Assembly: GCA_938743325.2 (NCBI GenBank)
Contig: OW568885.1
Location: 62,001 to 126,000 of the forward strand
Direction: 5' to 3'
Source: Pycnococcus provasolii
Lineage: Eukaryota > Chlorophyta > Pseudoscourfieldiophyceae > Pseudoscourfieldiales > Pycnococcaceae
DNA: 64,000 bases
Shown here: positions 49,081 to 57,731 of the stretch, piece after piece
How positions within the stretch are numbered: the stretch's first letter is position 1
How the letters are laid out: every line of letters starts with the position of its first letter
Notes under the pieces: model-generated
What the model was told of the DNA's origin: nothing
The model's database searches: none
The model's input: the letters and a program-made list of their open reading frames with translations, nothing else
Position numbers and translations under genes: made by a program

Positions 49081-50595
49081 ATGGCCGCGGTGGCCCTCAC
49101 GGTGGCCCTCGCTCTTGCTGTCGTTCTCACCCTGCCTCGCGCCGCACGTGCACAGCTGGGCTCATCTCCGCCGCCACCCGCACCCGCAGGTCGTGTGCAG
49201 CACGGCTACGCGCCGCAGACGCGCGAGGCGTTCGACTTCCGCAAGCTGCTCAAGGACCACGTGGCGGTGGGCGACGAGTTTTCAAGCGAGTACTCGTACC
49301 AGAGCCGTGTGCTGAGTGCGGTGCGTGCGTGCGACAGTGCTCGCGCGCTGGGGAATGCGGTTGACAATGGCCACCTGTGCGGAGCGCGTGGCGCGTTTTT
49401 GTTTGGCAACTTTCTTCTCGTGGCTGCCGAGACGAGCCGTCGGCTGACGGTGTTGGACGTGTACCGACCTAGCCACATCAATGTCGTCGGAAGCGTGCAC
49501 GACGAGGATGCGATGCCGAACCCGTTGGCTGTGTGGGGTTTGGGCGTGATTGGAACTTCAGGCTATACACCCGACTTGCTCAACGACGGCGACGCTGGGG
49601 GTGGAGTTGGCCCGGAGATGGCACCTCCTCCTCCGCCCACGCCGGGTGTGATATTATCGCCGACAACGATTCACGCGGCGGCGTACGCCGTCGTGCTGAG
49701 TCGCGGCGAGGCGCCAGACCGGTCGGCGGTGCTCGCTGTGGTCGACGTGAGCTATCCTGGCCGGTGGCGCGTCAACGAGCAGGGTGTGTGGACGGTGTTC
49801 CCCGAGGTGATTTCCACCTTGCACGACTGCGGGTTTTCTCCTGACCCGACGTTCGGGTATAGACGGCAGGGGTACATGTGCGGCGCGAAGGCGTTCGCAA
49901 TCGACGAGACGGTTTACGTGAAAGGCACCGAGCCGATTGTGCAGAGCAGCAGCCCCAACGACCCGTTCGGCTTTTTCGGCGGCGATGGCGGTGCAGGCGA
50001 CGGCGGTGGTATCGCCGACGACGATCAGAATCGACCTCCGCCCGAGACGTATCCGCTGGCTTTGGTCGTTTCGGAGGATGTTCACGCCGTCGTTGCGATC
50101 AGCCTCGCGAACGTGTACGCGCCTCGGATCGTGAGTGGGATTTCGGATGCCAGCTGGCTGTACCGTGCTTATTCGGTTGCCGTTTCGCAGGCACCACCCG
50201 TGGGCGCGGATCGCGTTGCGTTCATTGGGGCAAGAAGTCCTCGCTGCGCGACGCCAACTTGTTTGTTGCGTTTGCGCTACACAGACCCAGAAAATATGCT
50301 AATCATCGGGACGTCCGAACCTGTGGCTGATCCCACGCGAGGTTATCCTTACCCCGTGGTGGGTGCCGAGCAGCTTGCGCGTCACGTGAGGAGGATGCCA
50401 CGCGAGGATGCTGTTGGTGACCCTGACCCGAATCCTGAAGGGTCGGACGGCGACACGTACCCGTACGCGTTCGTGACGGATGCCGCGGAAGGTGCCGTGT
50501 ATTGCGTGAGCAGGCAATGCGTTCGGACGGCATTGGCCGGAGGACGCGGCGTGAGAGAGTGCGTGAGCGCAGACGGCCAAGCTCCCGTTGTTTGA
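49081..50595 (+). CDS. Secreted propeller-like protein (LVIVD-type repeats), function unknown
   Basis: 504 residues, single exon, ATG at 49081. A signal peptide (VALTVALALAVVLTLPRAAR) is cut near ARA before QLGSS. Repeated strands such as GNFLLVAAETSRRLTVLDVY followed by RPSHINVVGSV, and later LALVVSEDVHAVVAISLANV, recall LVIVD beta-propeller repeats of surface proteins. Several Cys pairs (CDSARA, HLCGARG, HDCGF, YMCGAK, RCATPTC, YCVSRQC) suggest disulfides outside the cell. Gly/Asp and Pro-rich loops sit at about 180 and 300. The call as a propeller is tentative; secretion is well supported. Confidence 0.7.
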   Translation: MAAVALTVALALAVVLTLPRAARAQLGSSPPPPAPAGRVQHGYAPQTREAFDFRKLLKDHVAVGDEFSSEYSYQSRVLSAVRACDSARALGNAVDNGHLCGARGAFLFGNFLLVAAETSRRLTVLDVYRPSHINVVGSVHDEDAMPNPLAVWGLGVIGTSGYTPDLLNDGDAGGGVGPEMAPPPPPTPGVILSPTTIHAAAYAVVLSRGEAPDRSAVLAVVDVSYPGRWRVNEQGVWTVFPEVISTLHDCGFSPDPTFGYRRQGYMCGAKAFAIDETVYVKGTEPIVQSSSPNDPFGFFGGDGGAGDGGGIADDDQNRPPPETYPLALVVSEDVHAVVAISLANVYAPRIVSGISDASWLYRAYSVAVSQAPPVGADRVAFIGARSPRCATPTCLLRLRYTDPENMLIIGTSEPVADPTRGYPYPVVGAEQLARHVRRMPREDAVGDPDPNPEGSDGDTYPYAFVTDAAEGAVYCVSRQCVRTALAGGRGVRECVSADGQAPVV

Positions 50596-51763
50596 AATAA
50601 AATTCACTCTTGAACTTGATCGGTCGATCAAGTTCAGTAGATAGTAAAATAGTGTCTGTAACTTTAAACAGTTTTCATTAACTAGTGTGTAAGTGTCCCG
50701 TCAGGTCGTCGTAGTAGTATCCATTCCCATAAGCCCATCGGCTCCTTATTGTACGGGTCAATTGCTATCTTGTAGTACGAGACATGCTCGTCCTTGAAAT
50801 GCTGCTGCGTCGTGATTCGAGGCAAAACCGGCACGATGTAGAGCGCCGCAGGACCGGGGCATGGCCCGAAGAATCTTGAGCGCGCTGAGAGCGCACGACG
50901 CGGTCCCGCGCAACCCCAACCGGTGCCTGACTGCCTGGTGGGCATACGCGACCACATAATGCGGGTGTACCAAGGTGCGCACCCGCATGATTCTCACAAA
51001 ACTTACTAACATCCAACCCCCCCCTTCTCAACGAACGAACAACATCCTCCTTGCTTCAGCGTCGTCGCTGGACGCGCCGTGAGGAGATCAAGCGCCTGAT
51101 TCATTAGCTGCGCGTGCGTGAGCGTGAGATGGCGCCGCATCAACCTACAGGGGTAGATTCCGGCGAGAGTGGTTCGTCGGCTGACGAACTCCGTCGCGAA
51201 CTCGTCGAACGTCTATCGTAGTTATCATTCTTCTGAGTTCTGACCAGTACAAGGGGCCCACCCACACGACCGGGATCCCGAAGAAAAGTTTCCCTTTTTT
51301 TTTTCGAACGAGACAGGCCACCAAACAAGGGAGGATCCCCATAAAAATAACCCAACCCCCCAAACCCACCAAAAGCAAAAGATAGAACGCGACCCGTCGA
51401 GAAGGCTCAACTTTGCACGTGAGCCGATCACAGGGGGGATACCTCATCCTTTGCCCGGGGGGAGATTGCATGTGGTCCTCTTGTGGAATAAGATTGCCCT
51501 GGGGGGGGGGGGAGGATAAAATAAGGGCAGCGAATCTAAGGGGTCCCTGTTTCTTTCCGGGGCGTCCCCCCACCTCGTGGGGTCTCCCTAACGCGGGTGC
51601 CGCCGGGAAGGGAGGGGAACGGGGAAAGGGTGAGACGACTCGGACTGTCGGACCAAGGGGACTTCTCTGGGGGGAACGGGAGGGGCCGGAGGGTGAGGTC
51701 CTATCTGCGGTGCATCTATCCATCCATCCCGTCGTAAATAATAACCAAAAAAAAATAACCACG
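50596..51763. other. Intergenic region with poly-G tract
   Basis: About 1.2 kb without a confident gene. It contains the possible gene fragment at 50682-50957 and a short plus frame at 51129-51221 (SADELRRELVERLS). There is also a site II GGCCCA at 51255-51260, GGGATCC-rich blocks, a 12-base G run at 51501-51512 and a G-rich stretch up to the ATP synthase gene. Confidence 0.5.
50682..50957 (-). pseudogene. Possible gene fragment, family not recognised
   Basis: A minus frame ends ...HFKDEHVSYYKIAIDPYNKE followed by PMGLWEWILLRRPDGTLTH. This part looks protein-like, while the upstream text (Arg/Ser/Cys-rich) does not. It may be the last exon of a spliced gene or a decayed copy; no partner exon was found. 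Low confidence. Confidence 0.22.
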
Positions 51764-53050
51764 ATGCTCGCCTCCTCGTCGTGCCGATGTGTCCGTGTTA
51801 GTAGCCGTGCTGCCTCCCGTGGTGCGTCTTCGCGGTTTGCGTCCAACGGATCGCGAGTCACCATGAAGGTACGTCTCGTCTGTTACCCTTAAAGGATTGT
51901 TAACATGGGATGTCTGCTTATAGTCTTTTTCTAGTGGTGGTGTGGGATTTGCTTTTGTGTCTGGATGCGTCTTGGATGGGCGTTTTTCAACATCGGCGTA
52001 TCTTTCTCCGAGGAGACCTTAGGATGTTTTCTCCCTGTGTGTGCGGAGGAGAGAGACGTCACGTCTGTTCTGCCTCACTTCAGATATATAGCTACGATGA
52101 GCGAATGTTCGATGCGCCTGCGACGTTCCCCAAAAAGGAACGATAACAGTGTTCCCGGACCGCGGCGCCGAACGGTACCCAACAAGACTTGGACGGACAA
52201 GACAATCGCGCGAGGTGGTCGTCGAGCCTGCAGGAGCTGCGCGCTGGAATATTCGCATAAGACGTCGTCATCTCATCTGTCTGGTGGATCATAGACATCC
52301 ACGTTCGCGTTCAGCGCGCGTGCGCGATCTCGTTCACACAGGGTGGTGTGGTGTGGTGTGGTGTGGTTGGGTTTGTGGTTGGGTTTGGAGGAGAAGGAAG
52401 AAACAAAAAAACATACCTAACAAACACACAATCTACACAACAAACAAACAAACAAACAAACAAAACAGGCTGCTAAGTCCCCCGTTGCTTCGGGATACGC
52501 CAACGCGCTCATGGAGATCGCACAGGCGAACAACGCTGTCGAGGCTGTGCACAACGACGTCGACAACATGTCCGCCCTGCTCCGCGAGTCGAAGGACACG
52601 CTCAAGTTCCTCGCCAACCCTGTGCTCATCGCGTCCAAGAAGAAGGACGTTCTCGCGAAGATCGCCAAGGAGGCTGAGTTCAACGCCTTCACGCTCAACT
52701 TCCTCAGTCTACTCGTGGACAAGAAGCGCATCAACGCCGTCGAGAGCATCCTCGAGGAGTTCGAGACGCTGTACTGCGAGGTGACGGAGACGCAGGTGGC
52801 AACGGTGACGTCCGCCGTGCAGCTCGAGAACGAGCAACAGTTCCTCATTGCGAAGAAGCTGCAGGAGCTCACGGGTGCCAAAAACATCAAGCTCAAGCCG
52901 GAGATTGATGAGGACCTCATCGCCGGCTTCGTCGTTCGCTACGGCAAGGACGGCAGCGGCATGATTGACATGTCCGTGAAGGGACGCTTGGAAAAGTTGG
53001 CGGCGCAGATGATGGCGGCACCCAAGTCCGTCACGAGCGTGGCCATGTAA
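51764..53050 (+). CDS. ATPD: Chloroplast F-type ATP synthase delta subunit, two exons
   Basis: Peripheral stalk subunit that ties the CF1 head to the stator in the thylakoid ATP synthase. Exon 1 (51764-51868) encodes a 35-residue Ser/Arg/Ala-rich transit peptide region ending VTMK. Exon 2 (52469-53050) encodes the mature protein. The 600-nt intron has GTACGT and ACAG ends, phase 0, with (GTGTG)n and (CAAA)n tracts and CCTAAC about 60 nt before the acceptor. Total 228 residues. Family text: VASGYANALMEIAQANNAVE, then FLANPVLIASKKKDVLAKIA and FTLNFLSLLVDKKRINAVES, and the C-terminal GFVVRYGKDGSGMIDMSVKG with RLEKLAAQM. Delta rather than mitochondrial OSCP is preferred for its resemblance to plastid homologues and its presequence; OSCP remains possible. 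It ends ATG-TAA (TGTAA over the stop). Confidence 0.88.
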
Positions 53051-53170
53051 GTACACGCGCGGCAAATGAAAACGGGCAATTTTTGGAATTTGATACATAC
53101 AAAAGCAAATAGTAAAAGACTGAATGCATGTTTTTTATTACTTTTACTTTACTCGTACTCGTTTACAAAA

Positions 53171-54307
53171 TTAGCGCCTCAGCACGCTACTGCTGCTAGG
53201 TGTTGCGTCATCACCACCGTATTGGCGGGGATTTGGCGTACTGCCACCATAGCTCGCTGCAAGCTGCCAGTCGTCGTCCAAAGTACGACGCCGAGGCGTG
53301 CGCGCGAGAAGGGTCTGCGCTGCCGCACTGAGCCTTGTGGGCGTGCTGCTGATTCCGTCGTATTGTCGACCGCCGCCGCGTTGGCGCGTTCGCCTAAGGT
53401 ACGGCGTGGAGGTTGGCGCAATTCCCATGGCACGCGCGACGCGTTCTCTCTCTCGTTCCTGAAACATGCCAAACGTTCTCGGCTGGTCCACGTCAGGCGT
53501 CCACGCCTGGCTTGTGCTCGGCGTCGTTGCGGCTGAGCTCGCGACGCTCGAAGGTGCCCACCCCAGTGCGTGTCCTTCATCAACAGGAAATCTTGTGCTT
53601 GCCGCCGCCACCCTGGCTGGTGCCTTTGTTGTTGCTGTTTTTGTTGTTGCTGCTGCTGCTGCTGTTGCCCCCGGTCCCGCCGTTAGCGCTAACGTTTTTC
53701 TCGGCGGTGGTGGCGGCGGCAGTGCGAACGCGTTCGTCTCGCGCGCGTCCCCAGTCGCCCCACTATCTCTGTGCGTCCATTTTCGTTTCGCGCGTCGTCG
53801 CGCCGCCTCAACCGCGGCGAGTTTCGCGTACGACGCGTTATCTTCGGACGTATATTTGCGCGCGAATTCGTCCAGCGACAATGGCCGACCGGAAGGCGTC
53901 GTCAAAGGCGCATCCCCGTCCTGTAAACCATTGGACGGAAGTACACCATCACGAATATCTGCAAGTAATGCAGATGCAGCGATTGCAGCCGGAATGTCAT
54001 GAGAGCGCTGCGCACTCAGCAGCTGTGATCGTGCACGGTTTGCCTTTAACGAAGGAAAGAAATCACGCTCAATAATTTCTGACAGACCTTTCAAATAGGA
54101 CGACTCTGAAAGGACAACTTCTTCGAGAGACGAACTCTTCGAAGAAGCACCACCACCACCCGCACCACCCCCATGAGCAGGAGGAGCACCATCACCACCA
54201 CCACCACCACCACCATCACCACCACGAACCACCACCACACCTGGATGAGCGTACGAAGGCGAAGGCGAAGGCGAAGGCGACGGCGAAGGCGTGGGTGACG
54301 GCGCCAT
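53171..54307 (-). CDS. ESS2: ESS2/DGCR14 splicing-associated protein
   Basis: 378 residues, single exon, ATG at 54307. ESS2 (Bis1, DGCR14) is a nuclear protein of the late-stage (C complex) spliceosome. The family core is clear: EEVVLSESSYLKGLSEIIER followed by DFFPSLK (about residues 62-90), and LSLDEFARKYTSEDNASYAK (about 143-162), the conserved SEDNASF-type motif. The C-terminal part has the usual TP-rich segments (GIAPTSTPYLRR, ISSTPTRLS, ARTPRRRTLDDDWQ). The N-terminus is low-complexity, with (SP)n and Gly runs. At 378 residues it is near the length of other short plant and fungal members. TTACA at 53163 gives TGTAA a few bases beyond the stop. Confidence 0.9.
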   Translation of the reverse strand: MAPSPTPSPSPSPSPSPSYAHPGVVVVRGGDGGGGGGGDGAPPAHGGGAGGGGASSKSSSLEEVVLSESSYLKGLSEIIERDFFPSLKANRARSQLLSAQRSHDIPAAIAASALLADIRDGVLPSNGLQDGDAPLTTPSGRPLSLDEFARKYTSEDNASYAKLAAVEAARRRAKRKWTHRDSGATGDARETNAFALPPPPPPRKTLALTAGPGATAAAAATTKTATTKAPARVAAASTRFPVDEGHALGWAPSSVASSAATTPSTSQAWTPDVDQPRTFGMFQERERERVARAMGIAPTSTPYLRRTRQRGGGRQYDGISSTPTRLSAAAQTLLARTPRRRTLDDDWQLAASYGGSTPNPRQYGGDDATPSSSSVLRR

Positions 54308-54395
54308 ACTTCCTTCCCTAACGTGTGATAAGCAGAATGCGGTACCAACCTAATAATCAAATAATGAAGAACGAGAAAACCGGGTTGTTCCACTC

Positions 54396-54466
54396 ACCCC
54401 GAACCCCGAACTCTAACCCCGAACTCCTCCCCGAACTAACCCCGAACCCGTAAACCCCGAACAACC
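54396..54466. repeat. Degenerate CCCCGAAC telomere-like repeats
   Basis: About eight spaced CCCCGAAC or CCCTAAC-like units upstream of the minus-strand ESS2 gene. The same unit (as GGGTTCG) occurs at 47100-47120, and related pieces lie at 56404-56446. Confidence 0.75.
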
Positions 54467-54561
54467 ATTCCCTTCCCTTCCCGTCCCTTCCCTTCCCTTC
54501 CCTTCCCTTCCCTTCCCTTCCCTTCCCTTCCCTTCCCTTCCCTTCCCTTCCCTTCCCTTCT
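54467..54561. repeat. CCCTT pentamer simple repeat
   Basis: About 18 CCTTC units with a single C-to-G-type interruption near 54483. It lies in the 5' flank of ESS2. Confidence 0.95.
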
Positions 54562-54627
54562 CAAGTCTCCCCCTCCTGGTCCTGGTCCCCGTCAGGCCTG
54601 TGACAATAATTCCCAAACGTCAGAAAG

Positions 54628-54760
54628 TCACATACTGTATGTCACTTCCTGAAGGAGAAATACGCACACGCATTTATCTCTCGATTCACAAAGTCACATA
54701 TGATAAGGTTAGATAGAGTCACTTCCTGAAGGAGAAATACGCACACGCATTGATCTCTCT
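54628..54760. repeat. Imperfect 77-bp tandem duplication
   Basis: GTCACTTCCTGAAGGAGAAA and the following TACGCACACGCATT occur at 54641 and again at 54718; the AGTCACATA upstream of each copy is shared too. There are two copies, noncoding. No terminal repeats of a transposon are seen. Confidence 0.85.
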
Positions 54761-54767
54761 TGAGAGA

Positions 54768-55154
54768 GACTGTTATCTCATAAGGGAATCTGAGATAAAT
54801 GACCAGTGGGTGCGACTATTAACAATAATAAATACGTGCTCATCATGAAAAGGCCTGACTGAACGATCACGTGAATGTGGCAGGGAATTCATGAGAGTGA
54901 TGTACATGTGTGTGATTCCAACGACGACAGTTGGACAAAGTAAGTAAAAAAGTGCGCTCTGGAAACTTATTTATAATCTCAGTTCGCGCAGGACGATAAG
55001 CGCATTCCCTTCATTCAAGCCCACTCAGCGTTCCCACTCAGCGACACATACCACACGCTGACACGTTCCAAGTGCCGCACTCCTAAAAATCTAAACAATG
55101 ATAATGAAACGATGCTCCAAGCAAGTGCGACTGAAGAAGCGCCTAAAAATCAAT
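54768..55154. other. Intergenic region between the 77-bp duplication and the YG-rich gene
   Basis: No gene seen. It holds a GAGAGA/TCTCTC inverted pair near 54755-54770 and AT-rich DNA. Plus-strand small frames here overlap the end of the secreted-protein gene and are not supported. Confidence 0.5.
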
Positions 55155-56228
55155 CTAAGGTAAGCACTTCTGCGCAAACTCGTTCTTCGTCAACAACTTC
55201 TCCTCCACCGCCCGATCGCAACGCGCCGCGCAAGCTTCAATCACAGCCTGCGGCCCGCGACACGTCACTTCACTCTGCGTCTGACCCCGCTTTCCTTCAA
55301 ATGCCACAACCAAACCCTGTAGTTCAACAGAATAGTCGTAGGACGTTGATGTAGTCATGGTAATGCGCTCGCCACCAGGATTGTGCGGCAATATACTGCC
55401 CTGGCGCCTTGTAACCCTTGTTGTTCCTTCGTTTGCAGGAAAATCTATAATATCGATGAGAGTTCTTTGAATTTGCTGCACAGTCGCAATGAACTCGGCA
55501 AGGTCTGCAAGGCTTTGGCCTTGTAGACCAAAGCTAGGCCGAAATCCCACTGGCTGGTAGACACTTTGAATAGCGGAAGCAGAATCGTTCGGGTCCACAG
55601 GGATCTCGTTGCCATCCTTGTCAAAGAGGAACGAAATGCACGCAAAGGCAAGATTTCCGACGTTGCAACCGCACGTGCACTCAAACTCGTTAGGGTCTTG
55701 TTTCGGAATAGCCGTCGTCGTTGTCTCTAACACGAATGGAGCGTTCGTTGTCCTGAACGTCGTTGTTAACGTTGTTGTAGTAGTAGTAGCCGGAGTCATA
55801 GGAAGAGCCCTGAACACATCTACATTGAGCGTCTCACTCAGTCCGACGTACGCGTGCGCCGCCTCCGTCAAGTCCGCCTTCGTCAAGTCGTTGTCGTGGC
55901 CGTATTCGTACTCGTCGCCGTAGCTGTAGCTGTAGCTCTTCTTCGCGTACTTCCACGACCAAGGCTTCCACCAGCTGACCTTCGGCTTCGGCGCATTGTA
56001 CCCGTACCCGCCGTACTTGCTTCCTTTGTAGTAGCCGTCATCGTACGAGTCTGAGACGCCGCCGTACTTGCTTCCCCCGTACTTTCCGTAGTAGCCGCCG
56101 TTACCACCATCATACTTGAATTGGAAGACGGAGTTACCACCATACGGCTTCGCATTCACACCACTCTCGAGCAGCAGCACGACTAAGACTACCGCCGGCA
56201 CTTTCGAAGTAAAGGTAGTCGCCATCAT
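55155..56228 (-). CDS. Secreted Tyr/Gly-rich protein of unknown function
   Basis: 357 residues, single exon, ATG at 56228 (a second ATG follows at once). Signal peptide VPAVVLVVLLLESGVNAKPY, cut near NA. Residues about 28-115 are Gly/Tyr/Lys/Ser-rich (GGYYGKYGGSKYGG, YSYSYGDEYEYG), a style seen in structural or adhesive matrix proteins. A Thr-rich linker (TTTTTTLTTTFRTT) leads to a Cys-containing domain: NEFECTCGCNVGNLAFACIS, then FGLQGQSLADLAEFIATVQQ, and a C-terminal block with CRGPQAVIEACAARCDRAVE. Six or more Cys suggest disulfides. No family is recognised; extracellular matrix or wall protein is likely. Confidence 0.78.
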   Translation of the reverse strand: MMATTFTSKVPAVVLVVLLLESGVNAKPYGGNSVFQFKYDGGNGGYYGKYGGSKYGGVSDSYDDGYYKGSKYGGYGYNAPKPKVSWWKPWSWKYAKKSYSYSYGDEYEYGHDNDLTKADLTEAAHAYVGLSETLNVDVFRALPMTPATTTTTTLTTTFRTTNAPFVLETTTTAIPKQDPNEFECTCGCNVGNLAFACISFLFDKDGNEIPVDPNDSASAIQSVYQPVGFRPSFGLQGQSLADLAEFIATVQQIQRTLIDIIDFPANEGTTRVTRRQGSILPHNPGGERITMTTSTSYDYSVELQGLVVAFEGKRGQTQSEVTCRGPQAVIEACAARCDRAVEEKLLTKNEFAQKCLP

Positions 56229-56487
56229 GACTCAAAGAATGAATCTAAGACGCCTCTTGTGACCACTCCTCATGCATGAACGCGGCATGGACATGGACAT
56301 GCATGCACGAAGAACGCCCTTGGGGCCATCATCATCATCGGAGCGTCGAAACGATATCTTTGGGTAATAAGCCTGGGAGGGCCGAGGGGGGAAAGAAAGA
56401 GCCTAACCCCGAACCCGTAGAAACCCGTAAACCCCTAACCCGAAAACGCACTTTTGCCATCCGCCCAAGTTTTCTTCATCCTCCCCC

Positions 56488-57660
56488 ATGACGTTCCCCT
56501 CCACATCCATGTCGCTTTCATCAAGTACCCGTGTGCGTGTGCGTGTGCGTCCCTCCTGTTGTTGTCGTCGTTTCCGAAGAATACCTCAGCCTCAGCCTCA
56601 GGCATTAATGTATCGTCCTTCACGGGAGGATCTTGTTGTTGTTGTTGATGATGAGGATCCTGCATTTTCATTTTCAAGGCTTGAGGTTGAGCTTGTTGAT
56701 GATGACGAACATACCGGTGATGATGGTGATTATGGTGGTGGTGGTGGTGGTGGTGATGGTGGTGATGATACCCTTAAGAAGAAGCACACTTGCGATCGTG
56801 CGAGTGGGTTAGGGGTAACTTCTAAAAGCGTTTCTCGAAGACAAGCTGTTACAGCCGGCTTCAGCGGTGGTTTTGGTTTGGCATCATTCGCGACTCTTGT
56901 TGTTGCCCTTGAAGCGGAATCTCCACCACCAGCATACGCGTACGGACTTGAGAGACCGCCGACGCGTTCGTTTAACCCGCTCGGTGACGCGTTTTCGAAA
57001 CTTCCGAAGAAAAAGTACACGCCGTCAACGTCCAACCTCGAAGAAGCGAAAGAAAAAGGGGAACGACTCAGAGAAGAACGGGCCGAAGCGGAAAATCCAG
57101 GGGAACTTGTGACGATGCCCTCGGGACTGCAGTACCGTGAAATCTCAACGGGAACAAAAGGACCCGTCGTGCAAAAAGGAGACGTCGTCGAGTTCACGTA
57201 CATTGTGTATCGGCTTTCCTCTGGCGCGTACTTCAAGTACAGCAGCGGCGGCAGACCGGTGCTCCTCTACTCGTATGGATATGGAAACGAAGGGCAAAAC
57301 GATGTGGGAGACACGTGGCGTGCAACACTCAATACCAAAGATCTGCCCCTTGCAGCATCTGCGGCGATGGTCGGCATGAGAAGGGGAGGACGGCGGCGCA
57401 TCTTAATCCCGCCGCAGTTTGGGTGGACAGATAACGCCGTAGGACCCAAGCCTCAAACATTCGGAGCCTACAGAAGACTCGAACAACATAAGGATGAGCC
57501 GCTGCTTTTTGAGGTAGAGGTGGCACGCGTATTACCCGGTGGACGCGAAGTTCCAGACGAAGAGGCGCTTCCGGAAGACACGAACACAGACAACGTAGAG
57601 CCGTTGTACAAGTTACCCGCACCACCCACGCAGCCCTTTGTGTCAACAACGTCGTCGTAG
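56488..57660 (+). CDS. Thylakoid-lumen FKBP-type immunophilin
   Basis: 390 residues, single exon, ATG at 56488. FKBP proteins are peptidyl-prolyl isomerases; lumenal ones act mainly in assembly of photosynthetic complexes. The N-terminus (about 1-110) is Ser/Arg then acidic/Gly-rich, unusually long for a transit peptide. Residues about 114-155 form a Tat-type lumen signal: SVSRRQAVTAGFSGGFGLAS, a hydrophobic run, and the cut AYA-YG. The FKBP domain (about 209-352) shows GLQYREISTG, VQKGDVVEFTYIVYRLSSGA and GMRRGGRRRILIPPQFGW. The core lacks several catalytic aromatic residues of FKBP12, as is common in lumenal members, so isomerase activity is doubtful. The C-terminus is acidic and then Pro/Thr-rich. 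It converges on the NO66-like gene with a 71-bp gap. Confidence 0.9.
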   Translation: MTFPSTSMSLSSSTRVRVRVRPSCCCRRFRRIPQPQPQALMYRPSREDLVVVVDDEDPAFSFSRLEVELVDDDEHTGDDGDYGGGGGGGDGGDDTLKKKHTCDRASGLGVTSKSVSRRQAVTAGFSGGFGLASFATLVVALEAESPPPAYAYGLERPPTRSFNPLGDAFSKLPKKKYTPSTSNLEEAKEKGERLREERAEAENPGELVTMPSGLQYREISTGTKGPVVQKGDVVEFTYIVYRLSSGAYFKYSSGGRPVLLYSYGYGNEGQNDVGDTWRATLNTKDLPLAASAAMVGMRRGGRRRILIPPQFGWTDNAVGPKPQTFGAYRRLEQHKDEPLLFEVEVARVLPGGREVPDEEALPEDTNTDNVEPLYKLPAPPTQPFVSTTSS

Positions 57661-57731
57661 ACATCTCTACAAGTTTGTTTAAAAACTTTAAATTAAATTA
57701 AAAAAGAAAAGATGATTTGTATACATTAGTA

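Noticed and set aside
53413-54075. 220-codon plus frame opposite ESS2
   Set aside because: The minus strand carries the conserved ESS2 motifs; the plus frame is Leu/Pro/Arg low complexity.
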